34,600 nucleotides of DNA from Rhodothermales bacterium (GCA_022825385.1 JAJDWX010000045.1:1-34600), one strand, 5' to 3'. Shown: positions 18,942 through 27,910, counted from the stretch's first letter. A program made the numbers and translations. Notes: generated by a model from the letters alone, not told the origin.

Positions 18942-21356
18942 ATGAACGCACACTCGACGGCAGCGTCCGACCGTGTTTCGGGCGCATTCGCTCCCCCTCA
19001 TGTCTGGCCCCCGTTTCGCAAGGTCGCCGTGCTGGGCGCCGGCGTCATGGGCGCGCAAATCGCTGCGCACCTTGCCAATGCAGGGCTGCGCGTGTTGTTG
19101 CTTGACAGGGCGTTCGGGCAAGGCGCGTCCCGCAACGCTTTCGCCCAGCGAGGGCTGAAAATCGCCGGGCAAGCCAAGCCTGCGCCGTTTTTCGACGAGG
19201 CGGCGCGGGACCGCATCGAGATTGGCAATTTTGAGGACCACCTGGACCGGTTGTCCGAAGCGGAATGGGTGATCGAGGCGGTGGTGGAGCGGCTGGACGT
19301 CAAATGCGACCTGCTCGAACAGGTCGAATCCGCCATAGGCCCGGAGACCATCGTATCCACCAATACGAGCGGGCTTTCCGTGGAGCGGATCGCCGCCGGG
19401 CGCGGCGAAGCGTTTCGGCGGCGTTTTCTCGGCGCCCACTTTTTCAATCCGCCTCGTTATTTGCGGTTGCTGGAACTCGTTCCCGGACCGGATACGGAGC
19501 CGGACGCGCTGGCTCGTCTTGCGCATTTCGGACGGGTTCATCTTGGGAAAAGCATTGTCGTAGCAAGGGATACGCCCTATTTCGTCGGGAATCGCATTGG
19601 GGTGTACGGGATGATGCAGGCGCTCCGGGGTTTTACGGAGCAGGGCTATGCGATCGAGGAAGTCGACGCGCTGACCGGGCCGCTCATTGGCCGCCCCCGG
19701 TCCGCCACGTTCCGGACGGCGGACCTGGTGGGCCTTGACGTATTGTGGGCGGTGGCGTCCAATTTGCACGAGGCGGCCTCGGGCGACGAAAGCCGCTCGG
19801 CGTTTCGCCCCCCGGATTTGCTGTCCCGGCTGGTGCAGGCGGGCCAGCTGGGGCAAAAGACCGGGGGCGGATTTTACGCGAAAGAAGACGGGGAAATCAA
19901 GTCTGTGGACCCGGAAGACCTGACGTATGGCGCTGCGCGGCCCGTGCAGCTGCCCGCCCTGCTGGAAATAAGCCGTTTGCGCGCTTTGGAGGACCGGCTG
20001 CGGGCGCTGTACGAAGCGAAGGGGCGTTCGGGGGACTTTTTTCGGGCCGCGACGCTGGATTTGCTGGCGTACGCCGCCCGCAGAATCCCTGAAATTTCGG
20101 ACTATCCCGCGGATGTGGACCGGGCCATGCGCTGGGGATTCGGATGGGAACTGGGGCCGTTCGAACTTTGGGACGCGCTGGGCGCGGAGCGGGTGCTGCA
20201 TGATATGGCCGCCGCGGATCTGGCGACGCCCGCCTGGGTGGAGAAGGCGGCGCGGCAAGGCGGGTTTTATCGGACGGACGGGCGGGCGCGGGCGTTCTAC
20301 GTTCCGGCAAGCGCAGACTACGCGGCGGACCCCGTTCCCAAAGAGTATATGGCGCTGGCCGCCATCCGGGAGGAGACGGGCCGAACCTTGTGGGAATCGA
20401 GCGAGGCGGGCCTGCTCGATATAGGAGAAGGGGTGGCGCTCCTGGAGTTTCGTTCGAAAGCGAATACGCTGGGGCAGGGCGTAATGGAAGCGATCGCGCG
20501 CGCCGTCGAGTACGTTGAAGGAGATTCGTCGCGCAAGGGGCTGGTGATAGGCAACGAAGGACGTAATTTTTCGGTGGGGGCGAACCTCGTGGAACTGGCG
20601 GGCGCCTTGCAGCAGGGCGCCACAGAGGCGGTGGATCGGCAAATCGAGGCGTTCCAGCAAACGATTCAGCGCGTACGGTATGCCCGCAAGCCGGTGGTCG
20701 CAGCGGCCCACGGGCGGGCGCTGGGCGGCGGGTGCGAATTGCTCATGGCGTGTCCGAATCAGGTGGCGTCGGCGGAATGTTACGCAGGCCTCGTGGAGCT
20801 CGGCGTGGGGTTGATTCCGGCGGGCACGGGTACGATGCGGCTGGCGGCGGAAGCGTCCCGGCGGGCGGCGAACGGCCATCCTTCCGAAATCCAGTCCTGG
20901 ATCGCGCGTTTTTTCGAAACGGTGGCGACGTCCCGCGTATCGTCAAGCGCTGCGGAAGCGCAAGCATGGGGTTTTCTGTCGCCGCACGCCCGGATCGTCA
21001 TGCACGACGACCGGCGGCTTTATGTCGCTCGCGAGGAGGCGCTGCGCCTGTCCGCCGCAGGGTACCGTCCGCCGGTTCCGCAACGCATCCGGGTGCTGGG
21101 GCGGCCTGGCGGCGCGGCGCTGGACGTGATGGCGCGGCAGTTCGTCGAGGGGCGGTTCGCATCCGAATACGACGCATTCCTTGCCGGGCGTTTTGCCTTT
21201 GCGCTGACGGGAGGCGATTTGACCGGTTCGGAGGAGGTGGACGAGGAATATCTCATCGAACTGGAGCGCCGCGTGTTTATGGAACTGATATGCGAGCAAA
21301 AAACGCAGGACCGCATTGCACACATGCTGAAAACGAAAAAACCGCTGAGGAATTGA
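18942..21356 (+). CDS. fadN: 3-hydroxyacyl-CoA dehydrogenase / enoyl-CoA hydratase (FadN type)
   Basis: This bifunctional enzyme hydrates enoyl-CoA and oxidises 3-hydroxyacyl-CoA with NAD. The 804-aa protein has the dehydrogenase first: the NAD-binding VAVLGAGVMGAQIAAHLANAG (residues about 28-48), NTSGLSVERIA, and GAHFFNPPRY with the catalytic His. A crotonase domain follows in the C-terminal half, with RNFSVGANL, GGGCELLMAC and GLVELGVGLIPAGTGTMRL. This domain order matches Bacillus FadN, the reverse of E. coli FadB. ATG 18942 is preferred; an in-frame TTG directly after the fadD stop would add 18 residues. fadA follows after three bases. Confidence 0.94.
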   Translation: MNAHSTAASDRVSGAFAPPHVWPPFRKVAVLGAGVMGAQIAAHLANAGLRVLLLDRAFGQGASRNAFAQRGLKIAGQAKPAPFFDEAARDRIEIGNFEDHLDRLSEAEWVIEAVVERLDVKCDLLEQVESAIGPETIVSTNTSGLSVERIAAGRGEAFRRRFLGAHFFNPPRYLRLLELVPGPDTEPDALARLAHFGRVHLGKSIVVARDTPYFVGNRIGVYGMMQALRGFTEQGYAIEEVDALTGPLIGRPRSATFRTADLVGLDVLWAVASNLHEAASGDESRSAFRPPDLLSRLVQAGQLGQKTGGGFYAKEDGEIKSVDPEDLTYGAARPVQLPALLEISRLRALEDRLRALYEAKGRSGDFFRAATLDLLAYAARRIPEISDYPADVDRAMRWGFGWELGPFELWDALGAERVLHDMAAADLATPAWVEKAARQGGFYRTDGRARAFYVPASADYAADPVPKEYMALAAIREETGRTLWESSEAGLLDIGEGVALLEFRSKANTLGQGVMEAIARAVEYVEGDSSRKGLVIGNEGRNFSVGANLVELAGALQQGATEAVDRQIEAFQQTIQRVRYARKPVVAAAHGRALGGGCELLMACPNQVASAECYAGLVELGVGLIPAGTGTMRLAAEASRRAANGHPSEIQSWIARFFETVATSRVSSSAAEAQAWGFLSPHARIVMHDDRRLYVAREEALRLSAAGYRPPVPQRIRVLGRPGGAALDVMARQFVEGRFASEYDAFLAGRFAFALTGGDLTGSEEVDEEYLIELERRVFMELICEQKTQDRIAHMLKTKKPLRN

Positions 21357-21359
21357 CCC

Positions 21360-22541
21360 ATGCAGGATGCTTTTATCGTTTGCGGCGTACGCACGGCGGT
21401 CGGCAGGGCCGACCGGGGCGCGCTCCGGCAGGTTCGTCCCGAGCAGATGGGCGCGGCCGTGGTGCGCGAGGCCATTCGCCGCGTCGAAGGACTTGACCCG
21501 GGCGAGGTCGAGGACGTATTGATGGGCTGCGCCTTCCCGGAAGGCGCCCAGGGACAGAATATTGGCCGCCTGATTGCGCAAAAGGCGGGCTTGCCGGACG
21601 AAGTCCCCGGCGCTACGGTCAATCGGTTTTGCTCTTCTGGCCTCCAGACGATCGCCATGGCGAGCCAGGCGATTCGCGCGGGCGCGGCGCAGGTGGCGGT
21701 GGCCGGGGGCGTCGAGTCGATGAGCATGGTGCCGATGACGGGTTTCTTTTTTCAGCCCGATCCCGGCTTGGCGGCGCAGGACATGGACGTGTACGTTTCG
21801 ATGGGCATTACTGCGGAGAATGTGGCCGAGCGCTATGGCGTTTCCCGGGAAGATCAGGATCGGTTTGCGCTCCGTTCGCACGAGCGGGCGCTGGAGGCCA
21901 TCCAGGGGGGGCGTTTTGCGGACGAAATTCTTCCTATGGAAATCGAAGAAACGCGCTACGAAGGGGGCGCCGCGCAGGCCATTCGCCAGACGTTCGATAC
22001 GGACGAAGGACCGCGTTCCGACACGAGCTTGCAAGCGCTTGGCCGCTTGCATCCGGTTTTTCGGAACAAAGGCACGGTGACGGCGGGCAATACGTCCCAG
22101 CGCTCGGACGGGGCGGCGGCGCTGACGCTGATGAGCGGGGAGCGCGCGAAGCAACTGGGCGTGGAGCCTGAAGCCCGACTCGCCGGATTCGCCGTGGCCG
22201 GGGTGGCGCCCGAAGTCATGGGCATGGGGCCCGTGCCTGCGATACGCAAGGCGCTGTCGCAAACCGGACTGGGTATGCAAGACATTGGCCTGGTGGAACT
22301 GAACGAAGCCTTTGCCGCGCAGGCGCTTGCGGTGATTCGCGAGGCGGCCCTCGACGAGGAGATCGTGAATGTGAACGGCGGCGCGATCGCCCTGGGACAT
22401 CCCCTCGGATGCACGGGCGCCAAATTGACCGTCTCGCTTATCCGGGAAATGGCGCGGCGAAACGTCCGCTACGGCCTGTGTACGATGTGCGTAGGCGGAG
22501 GGATGGGCGCGGCGGGCGTGATTGAGCGTTTGGGAGGGTGA
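21360..22541 (+). CDS. fadA: acetyl-CoA C-acyltransferase (3-ketoacyl-CoA thiolase)
   Basis: The thiolase cleaves 3-ketoacyl-CoA with CoA, the last step of beta-oxidation. The 393-aa protein has all catalytic residues visible: Cys91 in NRFCSSGLQ, the NEAFAAQ motif, His347 in GGAIALGHPLGCTGAKL, and Cys377 in CTMCVGGGMGAA. Length is standard. It starts three bases after fadN, so the two are surely co-translated, and their products probably form a trifunctional-type complex, as is known for FadBA. fadE follows after 14 bases. Confidence 0.96.
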   Translation: MQDAFIVCGVRTAVGRADRGALRQVRPEQMGAAVVREAIRRVEGLDPGEVEDVLMGCAFPEGAQGQNIGRLIAQKAGLPDEVPGATVNRFCSSGLQTIAMASQAIRAGAAQVAVAGGVESMSMVPMTGFFFQPDPGLAAQDMDVYVSMGITAENVAERYGVSREDQDRFALRSHERALEAIQGGRFADEILPMEIEETRYEGGAAQAIRQTFDTDEGPRSDTSLQALGRLHPVFRNKGTVTAGNTSQRSDGAAALTLMSGERAKQLGVEPEARLAGFAVAGVAPEVMGMGPVPAIRKALSQTGLGMQDIGLVELNEAFAAQALAVIREAALDEEIVNVNGGAIALGHPLGCTGAKLTVSLIREMARRNVRYGLCTMCVGGGMGAAGVIERLGG

Positions 22542-22555
22542 AGGAGCGCAGCGCA

Positions 22556-24997
22556 ATGCCCTATTACCATTTTCTTCAGGATGCGTTGATCGTCTGGGTC
22601 GTGGTTGCATGGCTCCTCGCGTTTTGGGCGGCGGGCTATGCGGGGGCTCCTTTGCTTGCGCATACGCTTCTTGCGACCGGTTTGCTGTACGGACTGGGCG
22701 CGCCGGCGTGGCTTTGGGCGCCGCTGGGCGCGTTGGCGCTGATTTTCCATGCGCCCGTCCTTCGGCGCTTGCTGGTTTCCGGCCCGATGATGCGCGTGTT
22801 GGGCGCGGCGGGTTTTCTGCCTGCGATTTCCGACACCGAACGGGTGGCCATTGAGGCGGGAGACGTATGGGTGGACGGGGATTTGTTTTCCGGGCGTCCC
22901 GATTTCCGAAAATTGCTGGCGACGCCGTATCCCGACCTGACGGACGAGGAACGCGCATTTATGGAAGGCCCGGTGGAACGGCTGTGCGCCCTGACCGACG
23001 ATTGGGACGTGCATCGGCGCGGCGACCTGCCCCCGGCAGCGTGGGATTTGCTCAAGAAAGCGCGTTTCTTCGGCATGATCATACCGAAGGAATATGGCGG
23101 TCTGGGTTTTTCGGCGATGGCCAACAGCGCGGTCGTGGCGAAAACGGCGACCCGCTCGTTGCCGCTGTCGATCACCGTCATGGTGCCGAATTCCCTGGGC
23201 CCCGCCGAATTGCTTATTCACTACGGTACGCAAGCGCAGCGCGATTATTACCTTCCGCGCCTTGCGCGCGGCGAGGAGATTCCGGCCTTTGCGCTCACGG
23301 AACCCGGGGCGGGATCCGATGCAGGCGCGATCGCTTCCGAAGGCGTGGTTTTCCGGGATGCGGACGGAGAACTACGGATACGGCTGAACTGGAACAAGCG
23401 GTACATTACGCTGGCGGGCATTGCGACCATTCTGGGGTTGGCGTTTCGACTGAAAGACCCCGACAACTTGCTTGGCAAGGGGATGGAGCCGGGCATTACT
23501 TGCGCGCTGATTCCCGCGGATACGCCGGGCGTCGAAACCGGATGGCGGCACGATCCGCTGGGCATGGCGTTCATCAATTCGAAAACGGAAGGGCATGACG
23601 TGGTGGTTTCGGTGGACGCCATAATCGGGGGGAAGGAGGGGGCTGGCGCCGGTTGGCGCATGCTGGTGGAATCCCTTGCCGCCGGGCGGGGCGTCTCGCT
23701 GCCGGCCATGAGCGCGGGCGGGGCGCAATATGTGTGCGGCGTTGCGTCGGCCCATGCAGCGGTGCGGAAGCAGTTCGGATTGCCTATCGGGCGATTCGAG
23801 GGCATAGAGGAGCCGCTGGCGCGCATGGGAGGGTATCTGTATGCCATGGAAGCCATGCGGCGCTACACGTGCGGCGCGATAGACCAGGGGGCGAAGCCGT
23901 CCGTCGTGACCGCCATCGCCAAGTACAATGCGACGGAGATGCAACGGCGGATTGTGAACGACGCGATGGATATTCTTGGCGGAAACGCGATTTCGCGCGG
24001 CCCGCGCAATTTGCTGGCCCATGCGTATATGGCGGCGCCGATAGGCATTACCGTGGAGGGAGCCAACATTCTGACGCGTACGCTTATGATTTTCGGGCAG
24101 GGGGCTATCCGGTGCCACCCGTACGCCTATGCGGAAATCGATGCGCTGGCGCGGGGAGACATCCGTGGGTTCGACCGGAATTTGTGGAAACATGTCGGGC
24201 ATGTGTTCCGGAATGCGTGCCGGGCGAAAGCGCTCTACTTGACCCGGGGGCGGCTCGCTCGCTCGCCGGTTCGCGGTCCGTCGGCGCGCTATGTGCGGAA
24301 ACTGGTCTGGGCGTCCGCTACGTTTGCCTGCATGGCGGATGTTGCTATGGGCGTACTGGGCGGGGACCTTAAGCGCAAGGAGAAACTGACGGGTCGATTT
24401 GCGGATATTTTTTCGTCCTTGTATATCGGGACGGCGGTGTTGCGGCGTTTCGAGGCAGAGGGCCGTCGCGCGGAGGACGCTCCGTTCATGCACTGGGCCA
24501 TGCAGCATGCGTTATACCGCATTCAGGCCGGTTTCGAGGGGCTTTTCGAGAATTTGCGGCTGCCGGCCGGGATGTCCTGGCTGCTTCGCGGTCCTTGCGC
24601 CCTCTGGTTCCGCATCAACCGCCTGGGTCGGTATCCTTCGGACAGGCTGGGGCGCAACGTGGCCCGGGCCTTGCAAGCGCCCGGCGCGCAGCGGGATCGG
24701 TTCACGGCGGCGGTATATCGCGCAGACGAGTCCGGCAGTCTTGCCCGGCTGGAGCGGGCTTTTCGGCTTGCGGCGGCATCGGAGCCGGCGCTGGCGCGGA
24801 TTCGAAGCGCGATGCGCCAGGGCGCGTTGGCGCGCAGTCGTCCGGAAAAAGCTTTGGCCGCGGCGTGCGAGGCAGGGGTTATTTCCGCCGAAGAACGCGA
24901 TCTGGCGGAGGCGGCCGAAGCGGCCCGCGCGGCATACCTCGAAGTCGATGCGTTTACGTTCGAGGAGTACGACGCGCTGCGGGGAAGCAAAGCGTGA
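22556..24997 (+). CDS. fadE: acyl-CoA dehydrogenase, large membrane-anchored FadE type
   Basis: FadE oxidises acyl-CoA to enoyl-CoA with FAD, the first step of the beta-oxidation cycle. The 813-aa protein matches E. coli FadE in length and layout: hydrophobic N-terminal segments (about residues 9-64), then a dehydrogenase domain with FFGMIIPKEYGGLGFSA, VPNSLGPAELL, HYGTQAQRDYYLPRLARGEEIP and LTEPGAGSDAGAI. Later motifs are LNWNKRYITLA, GVEGIEEPLARMGG-like GRFEGIEEPLAR and VEGANILTRTLMIFGQGAIRCHPY, followed by the extra C-terminal region. An AAGGAG nine bases before ATG 22556 fixes the start over GTG 22538. It is the last gene of the operon; no terminator hairpin is obvious after it. Confidence 0.96.
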   Translation: MPYYHFLQDALIVWVVVAWLLAFWAAGYAGAPLLAHTLLATGLLYGLGAPAWLWAPLGALALIFHAPVLRRLLVSGPMMRVLGAAGFLPAISDTERVAIEAGDVWVDGDLFSGRPDFRKLLATPYPDLTDEERAFMEGPVERLCALTDDWDVHRRGDLPPAAWDLLKKARFFGMIIPKEYGGLGFSAMANSAVVAKTATRSLPLSITVMVPNSLGPAELLIHYGTQAQRDYYLPRLARGEEIPAFALTEPGAGSDAGAIASEGVVFRDADGELRIRLNWNKRYITLAGIATILGLAFRLKDPDNLLGKGMEPGITCALIPADTPGVETGWRHDPLGMAFINSKTEGHDVVVSVDAIIGGKEGAGAGWRMLVESLAAGRGVSLPAMSAGGAQYVCGVASAHAAVRKQFGLPIGRFEGIEEPLARMGGYLYAMEAMRRYTCGAIDQGAKPSVVTAIAKYNATEMQRRIVNDAMDILGGNAISRGPRNLLAHAYMAAPIGITVEGANILTRTLMIFGQGAIRCHPYAYAEIDALARGDIRGFDRNLWKHVGHVFRNACRAKALYLTRGRLARSPVRGPSARYVRKLVWASATFACMADVAMGVLGGDLKRKEKLTGRFADIFSSLYIGTAVLRRFEAEGRRAEDAPFMHWAMQHALYRIQAGFEGLFENLRLPAGMSWLLRGPCALWFRINRLGRYPSDRLGRNVARALQAPGAQRDRFTAAVYRADESGSLARLERAFRLAAASEPALARIRSAMRQGALARSRPEKALAAACEAGVISAEERDLAEAAEAARAAYLEVDAFTFEEYDALRGSKA

Positions 24998-25070
24998 CGG
25001 CTTGCCCATTGCGATGGGCTGCCTCCTGCAATGCCGTCGCCTGCCGGCCCTGCTGCTCGTCCTGGTCTGT

Positions 25071-25177
25071 ACATTGTGCCTGTTGAAACATGTACATTTT
25101 GCCTGTTGAAACGTGCATATTTTGCCTGTTGAAATCCGCATATTTTGCCTGTTGAAACGTGTATATTTTGCCTGTTG
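25071..25177 (+). repeat. 23-bp tandem repeat array (4 full units plus a partial fifth)
   Basis: Four 23-bp units start at 25071, 25094, 25117 and 25140, and a partial copy of 15 bases starts at 25163. The shared core is TTTTGCCTGTTGAAA, followed by a variable end such as CGTGCATA. Inside each unit, TGTT-GA-AAYA-like symmetry is visible (perfect as TGTTGAAACA in the first). There are no spacers between units, so this is not CRISPR. The array is AT-rich compared with the flanks and ends four bases before the -35 box of the next promoter, as expected of operator or iteron-type binding sites. The bases between fadE and the array (24998-25070) show nothing. Confidence 0.93.
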
Positions 25178-25180
25178 GCC

Positions 25181-25209
25181 TTGATTTTCCGGTTGCGACG
25201 GGTTATATT
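25181..25209 (+). promoter_or_regulatory. promoter of the DUF4143 ATPase gene
   Basis: TTGATT (25181-25186) and TATATT (25204-25209) are separated by exactly 17 bases. The predicted transcript starts near 25216, giving a leader of about 35 bases before GTG 25251. The 23-bp repeats lie immediately upstream of the -35 box, at roughly -40 to -145. Confidence 0.65.
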
Positions 25210-25250
25210 GCCTTTTCCTGCATACCCTTTCATTTCCATGGTAAGCGCCA

Positions 25251-26486
25251 GTGTATAGGCCACGAATCGTTGACCGGGAATTGGCCGAACGGCTTGAAGC
25301 CATCGGCGCCGTCGTTATAGAAGGTCCCAAGACTTGCGGCAAGACGGCTACCGCAAGGAATATAGCGAAGAGCGAGGTATTGCTGGATATTGATCGCAAT
25401 GCCCGTCGGATGGTTGCAGTGAATCCTGCTTCGGTGCTTGAGGGGGCAACGCCGCGCCTGATCGATGAATGGCAACAGGAACCGGAGATATGGAACCATG
25501 TTCGTCGCGCAGTGGATGATCGCGCTGCGCCCGGACAATTTATTCTTACTGGCTCGGCTATTCCCTCCGATAGCGTTACGCGCCATACGGGCGCCGGTCG
25601 CCTTACCCGGCTCCGCATGCGCCCATTGTCGCTCTTTGAGGCGGGCCAGTCTTCGGGAAAAATTTCGCTCAAAAAATTATTGAACGGGGAAGATCAGAAG
25701 GCAGGCAAGTCCAGTTTGGCGATTCGGTTGCTGACGGACTTTATCTGCACTGGGGGTTGGCCGGGCCATCTTGGCAAGTCTGTAAGGCAATCCATGCGAG
25801 CGAACCGGGATTACCTCAAAGAAATTCAGCGCGTGGACATTTTGCAGGCAAGCGAAAAGAACAGGGATCCCGCCAAGATGGGGCGCCTTTTGCAGTCTCT
25901 GGCCCGGAACGTGGCGACGCCAGCGCATATTTCGACATTGGTCGCCGACATGCGCGGAGACGATACGACCGTGAATCGGAATACTGCTGCCGAATATCTT
26001 AATGTGCTTCAACGACTTATGATTGTGGAAGATCAGCCTGCGTGGACGCCTCATCTTCGATCTTCGGTAGCGTTGAGGAAAACGCCCGTTCGCCATTTTG
26101 TGGATCCGTCCCTTGCCGCAGCCGCGTTAGGAGCAACGCCCGATAAACTCCTGAACGATCTCAAGTTTCTGGGCTTTCTTTTCGAATCCATGGTTATTCG
26201 GGATTTACGCATCTATGCTCAGGGGATTGAGGCTGAGGTGTTTCACTATCGAGAACAGCGCGGGTTGGAAGTCGACGCTATTGTTGAAATGCCTGACGGA
26301 CGTTGGGCGGCCTTCGAAGTGAAACTCGGAGAACGCTGGATAGACGATGCGATCAAAAACCTGCGCAGAATGGCTGGCCGCATGAAAACAAAACCCGAAG
26401 CCCTCGCTGTTATCGTTCCCAATGGGTATGGTTATGTGACACATGGCGATGTGGGCGTCGTACCGGTCGGCGCGCTGGGGCCGTAG
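25251..26486 (+). CDS. AAA ATPase with DUF4143 C-terminal domain
   Basis: The 411-aa protein belongs to the large AAA_14/DUF4143 group of bacterial and archaeal ATPases of unknown function. The ATPase part has Walker A GPKTCGKT (25-32), Walker B LIDEWQ (70-75) and a FILTGSA sensor-like strand (97-102). It is followed by GGWPG (168-172) and a helical middle. The C-terminal domain carries FLFESMVIRDL and a nuclease-like pattern LEVDAIVE plus FEVK (Asp342, Glu356, Lys358), resembling the PD-(D/E)xK fold; activity is unproven. GTG 25251 is chosen because it yields the family's usual start MYRPRIVDREL. Composition is visibly less GC-rich than its neighbours, suggesting transfer. It has its own promoter and repeat array. 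Confidence 0.9.
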   Translation: MYRPRIVDRELAERLEAIGAVVIEGPKTCGKTATARNIAKSEVLLDIDRNARRMVAVNPASVLEGATPRLIDEWQQEPEIWNHVRRAVDDRAAPGQFILTGSAIPSDSVTRHTGAGRLTRLRMRPLSLFEAGQSSGKISLKKLLNGEDQKAGKSSLAIRLLTDFICTGGWPGHLGKSVRQSMRANRDYLKEIQRVDILQASEKNRDPAKMGRLLQSLARNVATPAHISTLVADMRGDDTTVNRNTAAEYLNVLQRLMIVEDQPAWTPHLRSSVALRKTPVRHFVDPSLAAAALGATPDKLLNDLKFLGFLFESMVIRDLRIYAQGIEAEVFHYREQRGLEVDAIVEMPDGRWAAFEVKLGERWIDDAIKNLRRMAGRMKTKPEALAVIVPNGYGYVTHGDVGVVPVGALGP

Positions 26487-26501
26487 GGATGCCTCCCTAC
26501 G
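26482..26501. terminator. perfect hairpin holding both convergent stop codons
   Basis: CGTAGGGA (26482-26489) pairs perfectly with TCCCTACG (26494-26501) across a TGCC loop. The TAG of the DUF4143 gene (26484-26486) and the TAG of the minus-strand gene (26497-26499) lie in opposite arms. A second hairpin with a stable TTCG loop, CAGCC-TTCG-GGCTG (26509-26522), follows inside the minus-strand gene. Neither has a T-tract, so intrinsic termination is doubtful. Confidence 0.5.
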
Positions 26502-27897
26502 CACTGCACAGCCTTCGGGCTGCTTCTTCTCCAGATTTTGCGGCGTCGCCGATGGAAACGCCCATGCGGTAGTTGCCCGCCATAAACCAGCCGGGCCAGG
26601 CGGATTCGAGTCGATCCATGGCGGCCAGCGCCTTCCCGTACCCGATAGTATATTGCGGAACGGCTTGTTTCCATGCGGCGCGCCACCGAAAAACGGGTTT
26701 TCCCGAAATGTTCAACAGGCTCCGCAGGTCGCGCAGCGCCAGGTCGTATGTTTCCTGGTCCGGCAGCGTGGCCAACGCAGGATGGCGCATCCCGCCAAGC
26801 ATGGCAGTCAGCAGGATATGCCCCGCCGGCGCGCGGGTCGCATTCGACGGCGCGTTGGACGAAGCGGCGGGCGGGCCGGGAAAAATGGACGAAGTAAACA
26901 GGGTTCCCAGTATGCGGATACCGCGTTCCACGCGGGGAACCAGCATGCCGAATCCGTCGAGCGGATGGCCCACTTGTTCCTTTTGGAATCCCAGCGCGAC
27001 CACGCCAAGCGGGGCGTACGAGACACGAGTTAACGGTTCGAGGGAAGGCCCCTCCGGCAATGCGATGGAAGCAAGCGCATGAAGCGGGGCGGCGTATAGC
27101 GCCGCGTCGAAGGATTCGCTCCAGGCGGTTTGTTTGCCGCCCGCCGCCGGACGATCTCCCGAAACGATCCAGCGGCGTCCCTGTCGTTCCAGGCGCCACA
27201 CGGGCGTGGACAGGCGTACGCGCTCGCCCAGGGCGTCGGAAAGCGCCGCGGGCAGCTGCCCAAGCCCTTTGCGGAAAGAGAACATGCCGCCCGCCTCCCG
27301 GTTTTCGCGATTTTTTTGCCTGCGGAGCAGGCCGCGCAGGATAGACCCGGATTCCTGTTCCATGCGCCAGAGGTTCGGGAAGGCATGGCGCATAGCGAGT
27401 TGGGCAGGGTCCCCGCCGTATACGCCGGCGACCAGCGGGTCCATGCCATAGTCCAGCGCTTCGGGTCCGAAACGCCTGCGGGCGAAGTCGGCCACGCTTT
27501 CCTCTGCCGACGGGCGGGATTTGGGTATGAGGGGTTCGCGAAGCGCCCGGCGGCAGGCCCGCCCCGAAAAGAGGGAGCCAGTAACAAGGTCGGCAGGGGA
27601 ACTCGGGGCGGCTACCGGCTTTCCGTCGCGCACGATATATCTCTTGCGCGCCGCTTTGGACGCAGGGAGGCGGTCCGGGTCCAGTCCGGCGTCGCGAATG
27701 AGCGCATCAAGGACAGGATTCGCCGCCTGGATGGCGTTGGGACCGTATTCGACCAGGAACCCCTCGATACGCTCCGTACCGATGACGCCGCCTGCGCGAC
27801 GCCGGGCTTCGAATACAATGGGGTCCGCGCCGGCACGCTGCAACCGGAACGCCGCCGTCAATCCGGCGATTCCCGCCCCTATTACCGCCACGCGCAT
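26497..27897 (-). CDS. hemY: protoporphyrinogen/coproporphyrinogen oxidase (HemY type)
   Basis: The FAD enzyme oxidises a porphyrinogen to the porphyrin in haem synthesis. The 466-aa protein begins MRVAVIGAGIAGLTAAFRLQRAG, the dinucleotide-binding motif, followed by FEARRRAGGVIGTERIEGFLVEYGPNAI. The centre has DPLVAGVYGGDPAQLAMRHAFP, and the C-terminus has GWFMAGNYRMGVSIGDAAKSGEEAA, the second FAD-binding part. Whether it acts on protoporphyrinogen IX or coproporphyrinogen III cannot be decided here, since both belong to one family. It is divergent from the small membrane protein at 28027 and convergent with the DUF4143 gene. Confidence 0.92.
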   Translation of the reverse strand: MRVAVIGAGIAGLTAAFRLQRAGADPIVFEARRRAGGVIGTERIEGFLVEYGPNAIQAANPVLDALIRDAGLDPDRLPASKAARKRYIVRDGKPVAAPSSPADLVTGSLFSGRACRRALREPLIPKSRPSAEESVADFARRRFGPEALDYGMDPLVAGVYGGDPAQLAMRHAFPNLWRMEQESGSILRGLLRRQKNRENREAGGMFSFRKGLGQLPAALSDALGERVRLSTPVWRLERQGRRWIVSGDRPAAGGKQTAWSESFDAALYAAPLHALASIALPEGPSLEPLTRVSYAPLGVVALGFQKEQVGHPLDGFGMLVPRVERGIRILGTLFTSSIFPGPPAASSNAPSNATRAPAGHILLTAMLGGMRHPALATLPDQETYDLALRDLRSLLNISGKPVFRWRAAWKQAVPQYTIGYGKALAAMDRLESAWPGWFMAGNYRMGVSIGDAAKSGEEAARRLCSA

Positions 27898-27910
27898 GGT
27901 TCTATTGGTC

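Noticed and set aside
17355..20879. 1174-codon minus-strand frame across the fadD and fadN genes
   Set aside because: It crosses two well-supported genes and the intergenic gap, and its product is Arg/Pro-rich and unlike a protein: a shadow of codon bias.
25071..25177. CRISPR array
   Set aside because: The units are contiguous 23-mers with no unique spacers, and no cas genes are in the window.
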